This document shows positions 30,729 to 41,899 of a stretch of DNA of 54,178 nt, in pieces. Location of the stretch: NCBI GenBank assembly GCA_021297985.1, contig JAJTGU010000146.1, forward strand, positions 1 to 54,178. Direction: 5' to 3'. Position 1 is the stretch's first letter. Every line of letters begins with the position of its first letter. A model generated the notes under the pieces. The model had not been told where the DNA came from and did no database searches. It saw nothing but the letters and a program-made list of their open reading frames with translations. This DNA is from Rubrivivax sp. (GTDB lineage Bacteria > Pseudomonadota > Gammaproteobacteria > Burkholderiales > Burkholderiaceae_C). Both the position numbers and the translations under genes were made by a program.

Positions 30729-31855
30729 GGCCGAGCGCCGCGCGCGAACCTTTGCCCGACGCGCTGCGTGCGCTGGCGATGCTGGCGGTGCTGGTGGTCA
30801 ATGCCGCGGGTTACCTGGTCGCGCCCTGGGGCCCGCTGCTGGGTGAGCGGACACCGCCGGACAGCGGGGTTGCCACTGCCGTGCAAGGGCTGACCGCTGC
30901 GATGCTGCAAGGCAAGGGCTACCCGATGCTGGCCTTCTTGTTCGGGATGGGCCTGGTGCTCGCATCCCGCGGGCGTGAGCCGATGCTGGCGAGCGCTCGC
31001 GCCACCACGCGTCAGAAGAGGCTGCTCGTGCTGGGCGTGTTGCATGGCGTGTTCGTCTACTTCGGTGACATCCTGACGATGTACGCCTTGATCGGCTGGC
31101 ACTTGTTGTCTCGCGTGCGCGAGCCCTGGCGCAGCTTTCGTCGCCGTCTATGGCGGGCGCTGTGGTGGGCGCTGGGCGTCACTGCGCTGACCGTGCTGCT
31201 GATGCTGTTCATCGCGATGCAGCCCGACCTGGCTGGCGAGCCGACCATGCCGGCCGATGAGCCTGCGGTGGTGCAGGCGCTGCGCTGGGTGGACTTCTGG
31301 ATCGTCAACGCCAGCGCTTATGGGGTGATTCAGCTTGGCTCCTTGTTGCTCGCCTGGCCGGTGCTGCGCCTGTGCATGTTGTGCGGCATTGCGGCGGCGC
31401 GGCTGCGACTGCTGACGCATCGTCGCTGGCGCGCGGCGCTTGAACGGTGGATCGTCCGCACAGCGCTGCCGCTGCTGCTGCTGAACCTGGGTTACGGCTG
31501 GGCTTACATCAGCGCGTCGACCGGCAGTGAGCGGGCGTTCTGGGTCGAGTCGCTGGGCAATCTGATCGGCCCGCCATTTGCCGCCGTCTACGTCATGGTC
31601 CTGGCGTTGGCTGCCCGTGGCGGCACCGCGGCATGGTGCCGGAGCCTCGCCCCCCTGGGTCAGCGCACGCTGACGCTCTACGTGGGTCACGGCCTCTTGT
31701 GCGTGCTGCTCTTTGGAGGCGTCGGCCTGGGTCTTGAACTCAGCACGCTGGACATGGCGATCTTCTCGGTGGTGCTCTGGAGCCTGGCCCTGGCCTTGGC
31801 GCATGCCAGTCGGGCGCGCCGGTGGCCGTTGGAAGCGTGGTTGGCACGGCGTTGA
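30725..31855 (+). CDS. DUF418 domain-containing membrane protein
   Basis: [22 protein letters not shown]...[14 protein letters not shown]...[22 protein letters not shown]...[20 protein letters not shown] overlap with proS. Confidence 0.8.
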   Translation: MRPSAAREPLPDALRALAMLAVLVVNAAGYLVAPWGPLLGERTPPDSGVATAVQGLTAAMLQGKGYPMLAFLFGMGLVLASRGREPMLASARATTRQKRLLVLGVLHGVFVYFGDILTMYALIGWHLLSRVREPWRSFRRRLWRALWWALGVTALTVLLMLFIAMQPDLAGEPTMPADEPAVVQALRWVDFWIVNASAYGVIQLGSLLLAWPVLRLCMLCGIAAARLRLLTHRRWRAALERWIVRTALPLLLLNLGYGWAYISASTGSERAFWVESLGNLIGPPFAAVYVMVLALAARGGTAAWCRSLAPLGQRTLTLYVGHGLLCVLLFGGVGLGLELSTLDMAIFSVVLWSLALALAHASRARRWPLEAWLARR

Positions 31856-32484
31856 GACGGCGCACGGCCCTGGCGGTCCTGCCGTCACTGGCCTGCGGGC
31901 TCGGATCGGGCCTCGCCTCGTCCCGCGCGCACGCTGGGCGGCAACTCGAGGAGCCGTTGGCCGACTCGGTGCGCAGTGCGCTGTCGTCGGCGATCGCAAA
32001 CCGGGCACCGCCCACCCCCGTGTTCGCGAGCACGGACGAGCGCCTGGCGCAACTGCGTTGGCTCGGAGCGATGAGCGACCGGCTGAAGCGACGCAAGTCC
32101 GATGCCCGGACACGGGTCGAGTTCCTGAACACGGTCTGGTACGAGAGTCGTCGTTCGGGCTTGGAAGACGCCCTGGTGCTGGGCTTGATCCAGGTCGAGA
32201 GTGGCTTCCGCAAGTACGCGATCAGCGTCGCTGGCGCGCGTGGCTACATGCAGGTGATGCCGTTCTGGACCCGTGTCATCGGCGACGGTGATCCGGGGCG
32301 CCTGTTCCATATGCAGACCAACCTGCGCTATGGCTGCACCATCCTGCGCCACTACCTGGATCGGGAGCGGGGAGACCTCTTCCTGGCGCTCGGCCGCTAC
32401 AACGGCAGCCGCGGTCAGAGGCCGTATCCAGACGCCGTGATGGCGTCACGCCGGCAGTGGGAATTCCAGGACACCGGCCGCTGA
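31822..32484 (+). CDS. Lytic transglycosylase domain protein
   Basis: ALVLGLIQVESGFRKYAISVAGARGYMQVMPFWTRVIG...LRYGCTILRHYLDRERGDLFLALGRYNGSRG: SLT domain. Confidence 0.88.
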   Translation: MAVGSVVGTALRRRTALAVLPSLACGLGSGLASSRAHAGRQLEEPLADSVRSALSSAIANRAPPTPVFASTDERLAQLRWLGAMSDRLKRRKSDARTRVEFLNTVWYESRRSGLEDALVLGLIQVESGFRKYAISVAGARGYMQVMPFWTRVIGDGDPGRLFHMQTNLRYGCTILRHYLDRERGDLFLALGRYNGSRGQRPYPDAVMASRRQWEFQDTGR

Positions 32485-32500
32485 GCCGCGTGCCGATGGC

Positions 32501-33067
32501 TTACAGGCCCTGCCACTCCTGGGGGCGGGCGTTGGCGATGCCGACCAGCGAAAGCACACGTTCAACCGTCTCGGCGACCATCGCCTCGATGCTCGTGGGT
32601 CGGTGATAGAACGCTGGCAGCGGTGGGAACACGATGCCGCCCATCTCGGTGACGGCCACCATGTTGCGCAGGTGGGCCAGGTTCAACGGTGTCTCGCGCA
32701 CCAGGAGCACCAGGCGTCGTCGTTCCTTGAGCGTCACGTCGGCCGCGCGGGTCAGCAGGTTGTCGCCCATGCCGTGGGCCACTGCGGCCAGGGTCTTCAT
32801 CGAGCACGGGGCGACGACCATCGCGGCAGTGTCGAAGCTGCCGCTGGCAATGCAGGCGCCGACATCGCCCGGCGCATGGGCCTGGTCGGCGAGTGCCTCG
32901 AGGCCGCGTCGATCGAGCCCGCATTCGTGGTGAACGTTCAGCACCCCGGCCGGCGTCACGACGAGATGGGTTTCGACCGAGAGTTCGCGTGCCCGGCGCA
33001 GCAACTGGACCGCGTATGCCGCTCCGGTGGCGCCGGTGATGCCGACGACGAGTCGGGGGCGGGTCAT
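32501..33067 (-). CDS. ubiX: Flavin prenyltransferase UbiX
   Basis: MTRPRLVVGITGATGAAYAVQLLRRARELSVETHLVVTPAG...MVVAPCSMKTLAAVAHGMGDNLLTRAADVTLKERRRLVLLVRETPLNLAHLRNM. Confidence 0.96.
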   Translation of the reverse strand: MTRPRLVVGITGATGAAYAVQLLRRARELSVETHLVVTPAGVLNVHHECGLDRRGLEALADQAHAPGDVGACIASGSFDTAAMVVAPCSMKTLAAVAHGMGDNLLTRAADVTLKERRRLVLLVRETPLNLAHLRNMVAVTEMGGIVFPPLPAFYHRPTSIEAMVAETVERVLSLVGIANARPQEWQGL

Positions 33068-33092
33068 GGCGGAACGCGCCGCGGGCGGGGCA

Positions 33093-33410
33093 TCAGGACT
33101 TTGCGGCAAGCACCTGCTGCAACTCGCCCGACTGGTACATCTCCATCATGATGTCCGAGCCCCCGACGAACTCGCCGTCGACGTACAGCTGCGGGATCGT
33201 CGGCCACTGGGCGTAGTCCTTGATGCCCTGGCGGACCTCTTCGTCCTCAAGCACGTTGAAGGTCTTCATCTCGGTGACGCCGCTGGCCTTCAGGATCTGG
33301 ATGGCACGGCCCGAGAAGCCGCACATCGGGAACTGGGCGGTGCCCTTCATGAAGAGCATGACGCGGTTGGACTTGACGAGGTCGTCGATGCGCTGTTGAA
33401 CGTCGCTCAT
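33093..33410 (-). CDS. grxD: Monothiol glutaredoxin (Grx4/GrxD family)
   Basis: VMLFMKGTAQFPMCGFSGRAIQILKASGV...YAQWPTIPQLYVDGEFVGGSDIMMEMYQSGEL; CGFS active site. Confidence 0.97.
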   Translation of the reverse strand: MSDVQQRIDDLVKSNRVMLFMKGTAQFPMCGFSGRAIQILKASGVTEMKTFNVLEDEEVRQGIKDYAQWPTIPQLYVDGEFVGGSDIMMEMYQSGELQQVLAAKS

Positions 33411-33486
33411 GGCGTTGGCTTTTCTGAGGCGGAAGAAACAGAAGCGACGATTGTCCGCCAGCAGCGGATGCCCCCGCGGGCGACCT

Positions 33487-34116
33487 TCAGAAGGCGTAGC
33501 GCAGCCCGACCTGCAGCACGGGGGACCAGCGCATCTCGCGCAGCGTCTGATCGAAGCTGGCGTTGCCCGAGGCCGCCCGCGCCCACTGGCCGAGCGCAGA
33601 GAAGTTCTCGGACACCAGGCCCAGATCGGCCATCAGGCTGAGTCCCGGCAGCCAGGCCGATCCGGTGAAGCCCAGGCCCAGATACGGCTGGGTGCCGCGT
33701 TCGGCACTGTTGCGGCTGGACACGCCGGACTGCTGCAGGCTCCAGCCCAGTGGTGCGGCGGATGGCGAGCCGACCCACTGCGCCAGTGGACTCGCACCCA
33801 CCGGCGAGCCGACCAGCACGCCACTGGTGGCGCGAAACTGCCCGAAGCGCGGCGAGGCGAAGACGTAGTCGCCCAGCAGGGCGCCAGCCTGCAGGTTGCG
33901 CATGCCGAGCAGCGCCTCGCCAAGCGGCATCAAGGCCACGGGGCCCAGGCTCAGCGGCGAAGGGGATACGGCTTGCAGTGTGACGCGAGCCTGCCACTGA
34001 GGCCAGACCTCGCTGGCCGCTGGCAGCAGCAGGCCATCGCCGGCTCGAGCGGGTGTCGGGGTCAGGGCCGATGTCGCGACAAACATCGCCAGGAACAGTG
34101 CTTCGCGCGGCAGCAT
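33487..34116 (-). CDS. Hypothetical exported protein, possible outer-membrane beta-barrel
   Basis: MLPREALFLAMFVATSALTPTPARAGDG signal peptide; alternating pattern; ends VGLRYAF (C-terminal Phe). Confidence 0.6.
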   Translation of the reverse strand: MLPREALFLAMFVATSALTPTPARAGDGLLLPAASEVWPQWQARVTLQAVSPSPLSLGPVALMPLGEALLGMRNLQAGALLGDYVFASPRFGQFRATSGVLVGSPVGASPLAQWVGSPSAAPLGWSLQQSGVSSRNSAERGTQPYLGLGFTGSAWLPGLSLMADLGLVSENFSALGQWARAASGNASFDQTLREMRWSPVLQVGLRYAF

Positions 34117-34197
34117 CTGCAACTCCTCGTCCTGCTTTTGGCCGTTGATGATGCGCGCATTTGCTGCCGATTGCATCCACCGAACGTGGCCGATTTG

Positions 34198-35043
34198 TCA
34201 CGTTCTGGCCCGGCTCGACCACTGCCCGCCGGTGCAACGCGGCAGGCCGGCGAGGTCGGCCCGGGTTTCAACGCGGGCGAACCCGGCGCTTTCGAGCAAG
34301 GCCCGAGTCGCCGGCCCCTGGTCGTGGCCGTGTTCGAACAGCAACCAGGCTCCGGCTGCAAGCTGCGGCGCAGCGCCGACGGCGATCTGGCGGATCGCCT
34401 CGAGCCCATCGCCGCCCGGGCTCAGCGCCAGCTGTGGCTCATGGTGCAGTGCGGCCAGGTGCGGGTCGCCCGCGGCGATGTAGGGCGGATTGGCGAGCAC
34501 GAGATCGAATGGCTGGCCCGCCCAGGGCTGCCACCAGGGGCCCTGGGCAAACGCCACCCGCCGACCCAGCCGATCCGCGTTGGCGCGTGCCACTGCCAGC
34601 GCCTCGGCGCTCAGGTCGCTGGCGTGCAAGACGGCATCTGGCCGCCGTTGGCCGACGGCCAGAACGATGGCGCCGCTGCCGGTGCCGAGGTCGAGCACCT
34701 TCGGGGCGGGCTGCGGCTGCAGTGCTTCGATCGCCCAATCGACCAGCAACTCGGTCTCCGGACGCGGAATCAGCACCGCAGGCGTGACATTCAGGTCCAG
34801 TCCGCAGAAGCGGGTCTCGCCGAGCACGTAGGCGAGCGGCTCGCCGGCCGCTCGACGCTGCAGCGCCGCGAGGCAGGCCCGCGCGAGCGCCGGATCGAGC
34901 GGTGCGTCGTCGTGCGCCAGAAGCCAGGACCGGGGCTGCCTCAACAGCGCCGTGAGCAGCCACTGGGCGTCGAGCCGGGCGACTCCGAGCCGACGAGCCA
35001 GCGCCAGCGCGGCACCGACGCTGGGTGGCGGGTCCGCCACCAT
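34198..35043 (-). CDS. prmC: Peptide chain release factor N5-glutamine methyltransferase
   Basis: EPLAYVLGETRFCGLDLNVTPAVLIPRPETELLVDWAIE...VLDLGTGSGAIVLAV...FDLVLANPPYIAAGDPHL. Confidence 0.96.
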   Translation of the reverse strand: MVADPPPSVGAALALARRLGVARLDAQWLLTALLRQPRSWLLAHDDAPLDPALARACLAALQRRAAGEPLAYVLGETRFCGLDLNVTPAVLIPRPETELLVDWAIEALQPQPAPKVLDLGTGSGAIVLAVGQRRPDAVLHASDLSAEALAVARANADRLGRRVAFAQGPWWQPWAGQPFDLVLANPPYIAAGDPHLAALHHEPQLALSPGGDGLEAIRQIAVGAAPQLAAGAWLLFEHGHDQGPATRALLESAGFARVETRADLAGLPRCTGGQWSSRART

Positions 35044-35050
35044 CGCAGGA

Positions 35051-36163
<1,113 letters not shown>

Positions 36164-36271
36164 CGGGGGCGGCAAGGGCAGGGTTCGAACACGCGGAACG
36201 AGCGGCAGGGTTTCGGGCGGGAGTGCAAGACCCGGGCGACGCGTCGGTCGCCGGCGAAACGATCCGCGACG

Positions 36272-37600
36272 CTAACGTCCGTGTTCAGTGCCGCCGTCGC
36301 CGTTGCCGCCGGATCGGCCGGTCTTGCCGCGCAGGAACAACCGCGACACGGTGTTGCTCAGCTGGCGGCGTTCTTCGCCTTCGGCCCCGTGCAGCTCGGC
36401 AAGGGTGCCGTGGAGCATCTTGTGGGTCAGCCCGCGCGCCAGCGCCTCGAGCACCTGATCAACCGGTTCGCCACGGGCGAGCAGCTTGCGAGCCCGGGTG
36501 AGCTCGAGGCTGCTCCAGTCGTCGGCCTGGCGGTTCAGGGCCTGGATCAGCGGCACGGCGGCGCGTTGGTCCAGCCAGTGGGAGAAGCTCTGGACGCCGG
36601 CGTCGATGATGGCTTCGGCCTGCGCAACGGCCGCCAGGCGCTTTTCACCCGCGGTCTGCACCAGCGCGGACAGGTCGTCGACCGTGTAGAGATAGACGTC
36701 GTCGAGCTGGGCGACCTCGGGCTCGATGTCGCGAGGCACAGCGAGGTCGACCATGAACATCGGCCGCCGCCGGCGCGCCTTCAGGGCCCGCTCGACGGCT
36801 CCCAGGCCGATGATCGGCAGCGTGCTCGCGGTGCACGAGATCACGGCGTCGTACTCGTGCAGGCGATCGGGCAGCTCGGCCAGGCGCAAGGCCTGGGCAC
36901 CGAAGCGCGCGGCGAGGTGTTCGCCGCGTTCGAGCGTGCGGTTGGCCACCGCCATGGCCTTGGGGTTGCGCGCGGCGAAATGCGTCGCCACCAGCTCGAT
37001 CATCTCGCCTGCACCGACGAACAGCACCTTCATGTCCTCAAGACGCTCGAAGAGCTGCGACGCCAGTCGTACCGAGGCCGCGGCCATGCTGATCGAATGC
37101 GCGCCGATCTCGGTTGCGCTGCGAACCTCCTTGGCGACCGAAAACGAGCGCTGGAACAGCTGGTGCAGCGTCGTGCCCAGGGTGCCCGCCTCGTCGGCCA
37201 GGCGAACCGCCTGCTTCATCTGGCCCAGGATCTGCGGCTCGCCAAGCACCATCGAGTCCAGGCCCGAGGCGACGCGGAAGGCATGTCGTGCCGCCGCGCG
37301 GTCTTCCATGACGTAGCTGTGGGCCTGCAACTGCGCCGCCGCGATGCCGCGACGCTCGGCCAGCCAGTCGATCGCGGGGCGGACCAGTTCGGCCACCTGA
37401 AGCCCGCCCGCGGCGACGTAGATTTCGGTGCGGTTGCAGGTCGAGACGATCGCGGCTTCGGGCGTCGCACGGGCCAGATGTCCGGCCAGTCCCTTGAGCT
37501 CGGGGCCCAGTTGGTCAGGGGCAAACGCCAGCCGCCCGCGCAGGTCGAGCGGGGCCGTGGTGTGGTTTAGCCCGAGGGCAAGGACGCTCACGTGGGTCAA
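36272..37600 (-). CDS. hemA: Glutamyl-tRNA reductase
   Basis: [23 protein letters not shown]...[14 protein letters not shown]...[18 protein letters not shown]...[15 protein letters not shown]. Non-ATG start (TTG 37600 or GTG 37591). Confidence 0.97.
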   Translation of the reverse strand: MTHVSVLALGLNHTTAPLDLRGRLAFAPDQLGPELKGLAGHLARATPEAAIVSTCNRTEIYVAAGGLQVAELVRPAIDWLAERRGIAAAQLQAHSYVMEDRAAARHAFRVASGLDSMVLGEPQILGQMKQAVRLADEAGTLGTTLHQLFQRSFSVAKEVRSATEIGAHSISMAAASVRLASQLFERLEDMKVLFVGAGEMIELVATHFAARNPKAMAVANRTLERGEHLAARFGAQALRLAELPDRLHEYDAVISCTASTLPIIGLGAVERALKARRRRPMFMVDLAVPRDIEPEVAQLDDVYLYTVDDLSALVQTAGEKRLAAVAQAEAIIDAGVQSFSHWLDQRAAVPLIQALNRQADDWSSLELTRARKLLARGEPVDQVLEALARGLTHKMLHGTLAELHGAEGEERRQLSNTVSRLFLRGKTGRSGGNGDGGTEHGR

Positions 37601-37690
37601 AAATATGCAACAAAGCCGCAGCCGGAGGATGCCACGACACCAGTGGGGATGATCCGGGTGACGGCCCTACACGTCAACGAGGGTTGTCGG

Positions 37691-37972
37691 ATGACCGTGC
37701 TCGGAGCCTTGAACCACTTGCTGAACCTGTTTCTGCCGGCACTGGCACTGGCGGCAATTGCCGCGGCCCTTGCCAAGCTCGTCTGGCGGCGCGAGCTTGT
37801 GGCCGTGCCGTGGGTGACATTGCTGGTCTGGGCCGCAGCGGCCAATGCCGTGGTCACGCTGGCCGGGCTGGTGCTGTTCGAGCGCGATGGCAAGATGGCC
37901 ACCTACGGCACGATGCTGGTCGCCAACGCGCTCATGCTGTGGTGGCGGGGCTTCCGCTTCGCTCGGCGCTGA
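37691..37972 (+). CDS. Small hydrophobic membrane protein, unknown
   Basis: [63 protein letters not shown]..., 2-3 TM segments; 3' end overlaps convergent miaB by about 41 nt. Confidence 0.65.
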   Translation: MTVLGALNHLLNLFLPALALAAIAAALAKLVWRRELVAVPWVTLLVWAAAANAVVTLAGLVLFERDGKMATYGTMLVANALMLWWRGFRFARR

Positions 37973-39362
37973 CTGGGGCGGTGGTCGCTTCACCGATCGC
38001 GCGAGCCTCGTCCAGCACCGGGTTGCCGCGCAGCGAGTGCGGCAGCGCCGAGACAATGCGCACGTCCAGCATCTGCCCGACCAGGCGCGCACCGTTGGGC
38101 CCGCCGTCGAAGTTGACGATGCGATTGCAGACCGTCCGGCCCATCAGCTCGGCGGCGTCCTTTCGGGAGCGGCCCTCGACCAGGATGCGCTGAACCGTGC
38201 CGACCCGGCTGGCCGAGATGCGACGGACATTGGCCTCGACCGTCGCCTGCAGGTGCTGCAGGCGCTTGAGTTTCAGTTCCTGCGGCGTTTCGTCGGCCAG
38301 CGCCGCGGCGGGTGTGCCCGGGCGCTTGCTGAAGACGAAGCTGAAGCTGGAGTCGAAGCCGATTTCCTCGATCAGCGCCATCAGTCGGGCAAAGTCGTCC
38401 TCGGTCTCGCCGGGGAAGCCGACGATGAAGTCCGAGCTCAGGCTGAGGTCGGGCCGCACGGCGCGAAGCCGGCGCACGATCTGCTTGTACTCCAGCACGG
38501 TGTAGCCGCGCTTCATCGCCGACAGGATGCGGTCGCTGCCGTGCTGCACCGGCAGATGCAGGTGGCTGACAAGCTTGGGTAGCCGCCCATACGCCTCGAT
38601 CAGTCGCGGCCCGAACTCCTTGGGGTGGCTGGTCGTGTACCGGATGCGCTCGATGCCCGGGATCGCCGAAACCTCATCGAGCAGCAGGGCGAAGTCGGCC
38701 GTCTCGTCGGTGTCGCGGTCCAGCGTTCCGCGGAAGGCATTGACGTTCTGCCCGAGCAAGGTCACTTCCTTGACGCCCTGTGCGGCCAGGCCTTCGATCT
38801 CGCGCAACACCGCATCCATCGGCCGGCTGACCTCTTCGCCGCGCGTGTAGGGCACGACGCAATACGAGCAGTACTTGCTGCAGCCCTCCATGATCGAGAC
38901 GAAGGCCGATGCCCCCTCGACCCGGGCTGGTGGCAGATGGTCGAACTTCTCGATCTCGGGGAAGGCGATGTCGATCTGCGGCCGGCGTTGCGCAACGCGG
39001 TCGGCCAGCAACTGCGGCAGGCGATGAAGCGTCTGCGGGCCGAAGACCACGTCGACATACGGCGCCCGCTCGACGATGGCTGCGCCTTCCTGGCTGGCGA
39101 CACAGCCGCCAACGCCGATGAGCACCCCCTTGCTCTTCAAGTGCTTGACGCGGCCGAGGTCAGAAAAGACCTTCTCCTGCGCCTTCTCGCGCACCGAACA
39201 GGTGTTGAACAGGATCAGGTCCGCCTGCTCGGGGTCGGGGGTCGCCTCGTAGCCCTCTGCGGCGCGCAACACGTCGACCATCTTGTCCGAGTCGTACTCG
39301 TTCATCTGGCAGCCGAAGGTCCGGATGTAGACCTTCTTCGGCGCGGGTGCGGAATCGCTCAT
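37932..39362 (-). CDS. miaB: tRNA-2-methylthio-N6-dimethylallyladenosine synthase
   Basis: [24 protein letters not shown]...[23 protein letters not shown]...[11 protein letters not shown]; radical SAM CxxxCxxC plus TRAM. Confidence 0.97.
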   Translation of the reverse strand: MSDSAPAPKKVYIRTFGCQMNEYDSDKMVDVLRAAEGYEATPDPEQADLILFNTCSVREKAQEKVFSDLGRVKHLKSKGVLIGVGGCVASQEGAAIVERAPYVDVVFGPQTLHRLPQLLADRVAQRRPQIDIAFPEIEKFDHLPPARVEGASAFVSIMEGCSKYCSYCVVPYTRGEEVSRPMDAVLREIEGLAAQGVKEVTLLGQNVNAFRGTLDRDTDETADFALLLDEVSAIPGIERIRYTTSHPKEFGPRLIEAYGRLPKLVSHLHLPVQHGSDRILSAMKRGYTVLEYKQIVRRLRAVRPDLSLSSDFIVGFPGETEDDFARLMALIEEIGFDSSFSFVFSKRPGTPAAALADETPQELKLKRLQHLQATVEANVRRISASRVGTVQRILVEGRSRKDAAELMGRTVCNRIVNFDGGPNGARLVGQMLDVRIVSALPHSLRGNPVLDEARAIGEATTAPVSAERSGSPATTA

Positions 39363-39754
39363 GGACGGCTCCAGGTCTGGGTGGCGGGGTCGTAGCGCAG
39401 CGCGGCGGCTTCCTGGGCGTTGCGCGGCCAGGGCTGACGCGCGGCCTCGGCGGCGCTGAGGATCCACGCGTCCTGCAGCAACCCGGAAGCGTCCAACGTG
39501 TAGTGCACCAGCAGCCGTTGGCCGGCCAAGGTGCCAGAGAGCACCAGCAGGTTGTCGGCATTGCGGATGCGCGAGCCCGGGGCCAGCTTCACCGAACTGC
39601 CGTTCAGCACCGCAGTCGGGGGCTGCATGACGACCAGCTCGCCTCGAAAGGCATGGGCCGGGAATGGCCGCTGCAAGGTCTGGCCCGAGGCCGCAAGGGC
39701 CGAAAACGCAAGTCCCAGCGCGAGCAGCGCGGGACCGGGGACACAGCGGTTCAT
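39359..39754 (-). CDS. Hypothetical exported protein
   Basis: [68 protein letters not shown]; signal peptide, ATGA coupling to miaB. Confidence 0.65.
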   Translation of the reverse strand: MNRCVPGPALLALGLAFSALAASGQTLQRPFPAHAFRGELVVMQPPTAVLNGSSVKLAPGSRIRNADNLLVLSGTLAGQRLLVHYTLDASGLLQDAWILSAAEAARQPWPRNAQEAAALRYDPATQTWSRP

Positions 39755-39831
39755 GGTGTGGATCCAGGGGCTGTGGACGAACAAGCCGGCATCGCCGTGA
39801 TGACGAGCCGGAACCAAATGCAAAAAGCCCC

Positions 39832-39860
39832 GCGTCCGGTGCTGGAACGACGGGGCTTCG
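39832..39860 (-). terminator. Terminator downstream of tRNA-Met
   Basis: Reverse complement CGAAGCCCCG...CGGGGCTTTTTG: GC stem plus T-run just 3' of the tRNA. Confidence 0.65.
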
Positions 39861-39871
39861 TGCGCGGAATC

Positions 39872-39948
39872 TGGTGGCGCTTCAGGGATTTGAACCCCGG
39901 ACCTGCGGATTATGATTCCGTCGCTCTAACCAACTGAGCTAAAGCGCC
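39872..39948 (-). tRNA. tRNA-Met (anticodon CAU), CCA encoded
   Basis: Reverse complement GGCGCTTTAGCTCAGTTGGTTAGAGCGACGGAATCATAATCCGCAGGTCCGGGGTTCAAATCCCTGAAGCGCCACCA; cloverleaf, loop ATCATAA. Confidence 0.95.
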
Positions 39949-39998
39949 AAAGCCCGCCATTATATGCAGCGCGGCCGAGTCCGTTCGCAGCCGCCGCC

Positions 39999-41021
39999 AT
40001 GTTCTCGTTTTTCCGGAAGAAGCCCGCCGAGGCGCCCGCTACGGCAATGCCCGCCGCACCGCCGGCGTCGCCTTCGATTCCTTCGTCGGAGCCCGCAGCC
40101 GAAGTCCCGCGCGCGTCGTGGCTCGACCGCCTGAAGTCCGGCCTGCGCAAGACCGGCAGCAGCATCGCGCAGGTCTTTGTCGGCACCCGGATCGACGACG
40201 CCCTGTATGAGGATCTTGAGGCCGCGCTGCTGCAGGCCGACACGGGAGTGGCGGCCACCGAACATCTGTTGGCCGACCTGAAGCGCCGCGTCAAGCTCGC
40301 CAAGACCACCGACCCGCATGCGGTCAAGGGCCTGTTGGCCGACGCGCTGACCGAGTTGCTGCGCCCCCTGGAGCGTCCGCTGGTCGTCGGCGAGCATCAA
40401 CCGACGGTCTTGATGGTGGTCGGTGTCAACGGTGCCGGCAAGACCACGACCATCGGCAAGCTCACCCACCACCTGGCGGCGGCCGACAAGAAGGTGCTGC
40501 TCGCCGCGGCCGACACCTTCCGCGCCGCGGCGCGCGAACAGCTCACCGTCTGGGGCGACCGCAATCGGGTCGAGGTCGTCAGCCAGCAGGGCGGCGACCC
40601 GGCGGCGGTGAGCTTCGATGCGGTGACCGCTGGCCGCGCCCGTGGTGCGGCGGTCGTCATTGCCGATACCGCCGGTCGGTTGCCGACACAGCTTCACCTG
40701 ATGGAAGAACTGAAGAAGATCCAGCGCGTCATCGGCAAGGCCCAGCAGGGGGCCCCGCACGAGGTACTGCTCGTCGTGGACGGCAACACCGGCCAGAACG
40801 CACTGGCTCAGGTCAAGGCCTTCGATGCCGCGCTGAGGCTGACTGGCCTGGTCGTCACCAAGCTGGATGGCACGGCCAAGGGGGGTGTGCTGGCGGCGAT
40901 TGCGCGCTGGGGTGCCGAGCAGGGACGCGTGGTGCCCGTGTGCTTCATCGGCGTCGGCGAGAAGCTCGAGGACCTGCAGACCTTCGACGCGCGAGAGTTC
41001 GCCCAGGCGTTGCTGAGCTGA
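39999..41021 (+). CDS. ftsY: Signal recognition particle receptor FtsY
   Basis: MFSFFRKKPAEAPATAMPAAP...VVGVNGAGKTTTIGKLTHHL...VIADTAGRLPTQLHLMEELKKI...VTKLDGTAKGG. Confidence 0.97.
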   Translation: MFSFFRKKPAEAPATAMPAAPPASPSIPSSEPAAEVPRASWLDRLKSGLRKTGSSIAQVFVGTRIDDALYEDLEAALLQADTGVAATEHLLADLKRRVKLAKTTDPHAVKGLLADALTELLRPLERPLVVGEHQPTVLMVVGVNGAGKTTTIGKLTHHLAAADKKVLLAAADTFRAAAREQLTVWGDRNRVEVVSQQGGDPAAVSFDAVTAGRARGAAVVIADTAGRLPTQLHLMEELKKIQRVIGKAQQGAPHEVLLVVDGNTGQNALAQVKAFDAALRLTGLVVTKLDGTAKGGVLAAIARWGAEQGRVVPVCFIGVGEKLEDLQTFDAREFAQALLS

Positions 41022-41044
41022 CCGTCCGCTGTCGAAGGGCGATC

Positions 41045-41731
41045 TCAGCGGCGGACGGCGTCGAGCGCGTCGTCGAAGAAGGCCGAGGGCACCGGCTCCA
41101 TGGCATCGCCGCCCCCATGGCGGGCATCTCCCTCCGACAGCAGTTCCTCGACGTCAGCCACCGGGATCAGCGGCATCGGCCCTGACGAGGTCGGCTTGAT
41201 GCCGGTGGCCACCGGCCCGAGCAGGGGCATCAGCGTCGTGCGGACTTCAGCGGCGCTCGGGAGATGGCCCTCGCGCCAGACGACGACGTGCACACCTGCC
41301 GCCCGGAGCACGCGGCCCAGCCGCTCGTGGCGGCGGCGGCTGCGGTCGGACTCTTCCGAGGCCCGGATGTCGATCACGGCCATCGGCCGCGATCCGGCGT
41401 CGCACAGCAGCAGATCGGCACTGAGCGCACCCACCCGAGACAGCCACTCGCCGTACGAGCGCCGCGTCGGGACCCGAACGAAGCGCGACAGCGGCACCTG
41501 GGCCAGCACCAGCGAGCCCGGCATCGCACGCTTGAGCAGGTCGAGCGCCTGGCGCTCGTTGATGGTCAGCACCCGCGCGGCTTCAGGAGGCCAGCCGGCG
41601 ACGGTGTCCGGAGCGTCCTCGACACCGCGCGACCGGCGGTCGTGACTCTGGCGCGAACGCCAGCGAAAGAACAGCCAGCTCAACAAGAGCAGGGCCGTCG
41701 CAGGCAGGACAAAAGGAGGGAACAGTTCCAT
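41045..41731 (-). CDS. DUF2726 domain-containing protein
   Basis: MELFPPFVLPATALLLLSWLFFRWR...LTINERQALDLLKRAMPGSLVLAQVPLSRFVRVPTRRSYGEWLSRVGALSADLLLCDAGSRPMAVIDI; N-terminal TM. Confidence 0.75.
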   Translation of the reverse strand: MELFPPFVLPATALLLLSWLFFRWRSRQSHDRRSRGVEDAPDTVAGWPPEAARVLTINERQALDLLKRAMPGSLVLAQVPLSRFVRVPTRRSYGEWLSRVGALSADLLLCDAGSRPMAVIDIRASEESDRSRRRHERLGRVLRAAGVHVVVWREGHLPSAAEVRTTLMPLLGPVATGIKPTSSGPMPLIPVADVEELLSEGDARHGGGDAMEPVPSAFFDDALDAVRR

Positions 41732-41899
41732 GGGGTTCTTCGGTAGCGGCGGGGACACGCCGACACTGAGTGAACCTTCGGCTCGAACGTGCACGTCCTC
41801 AATGGTGGGAGCGACAACAAGCGTGTCCGGCCGTAACCGGAGGGCGCCCCTTGCGGTTACAGCTGCAACCGAATGCGGCTTCTGGTGGGCAGGCGTGCC

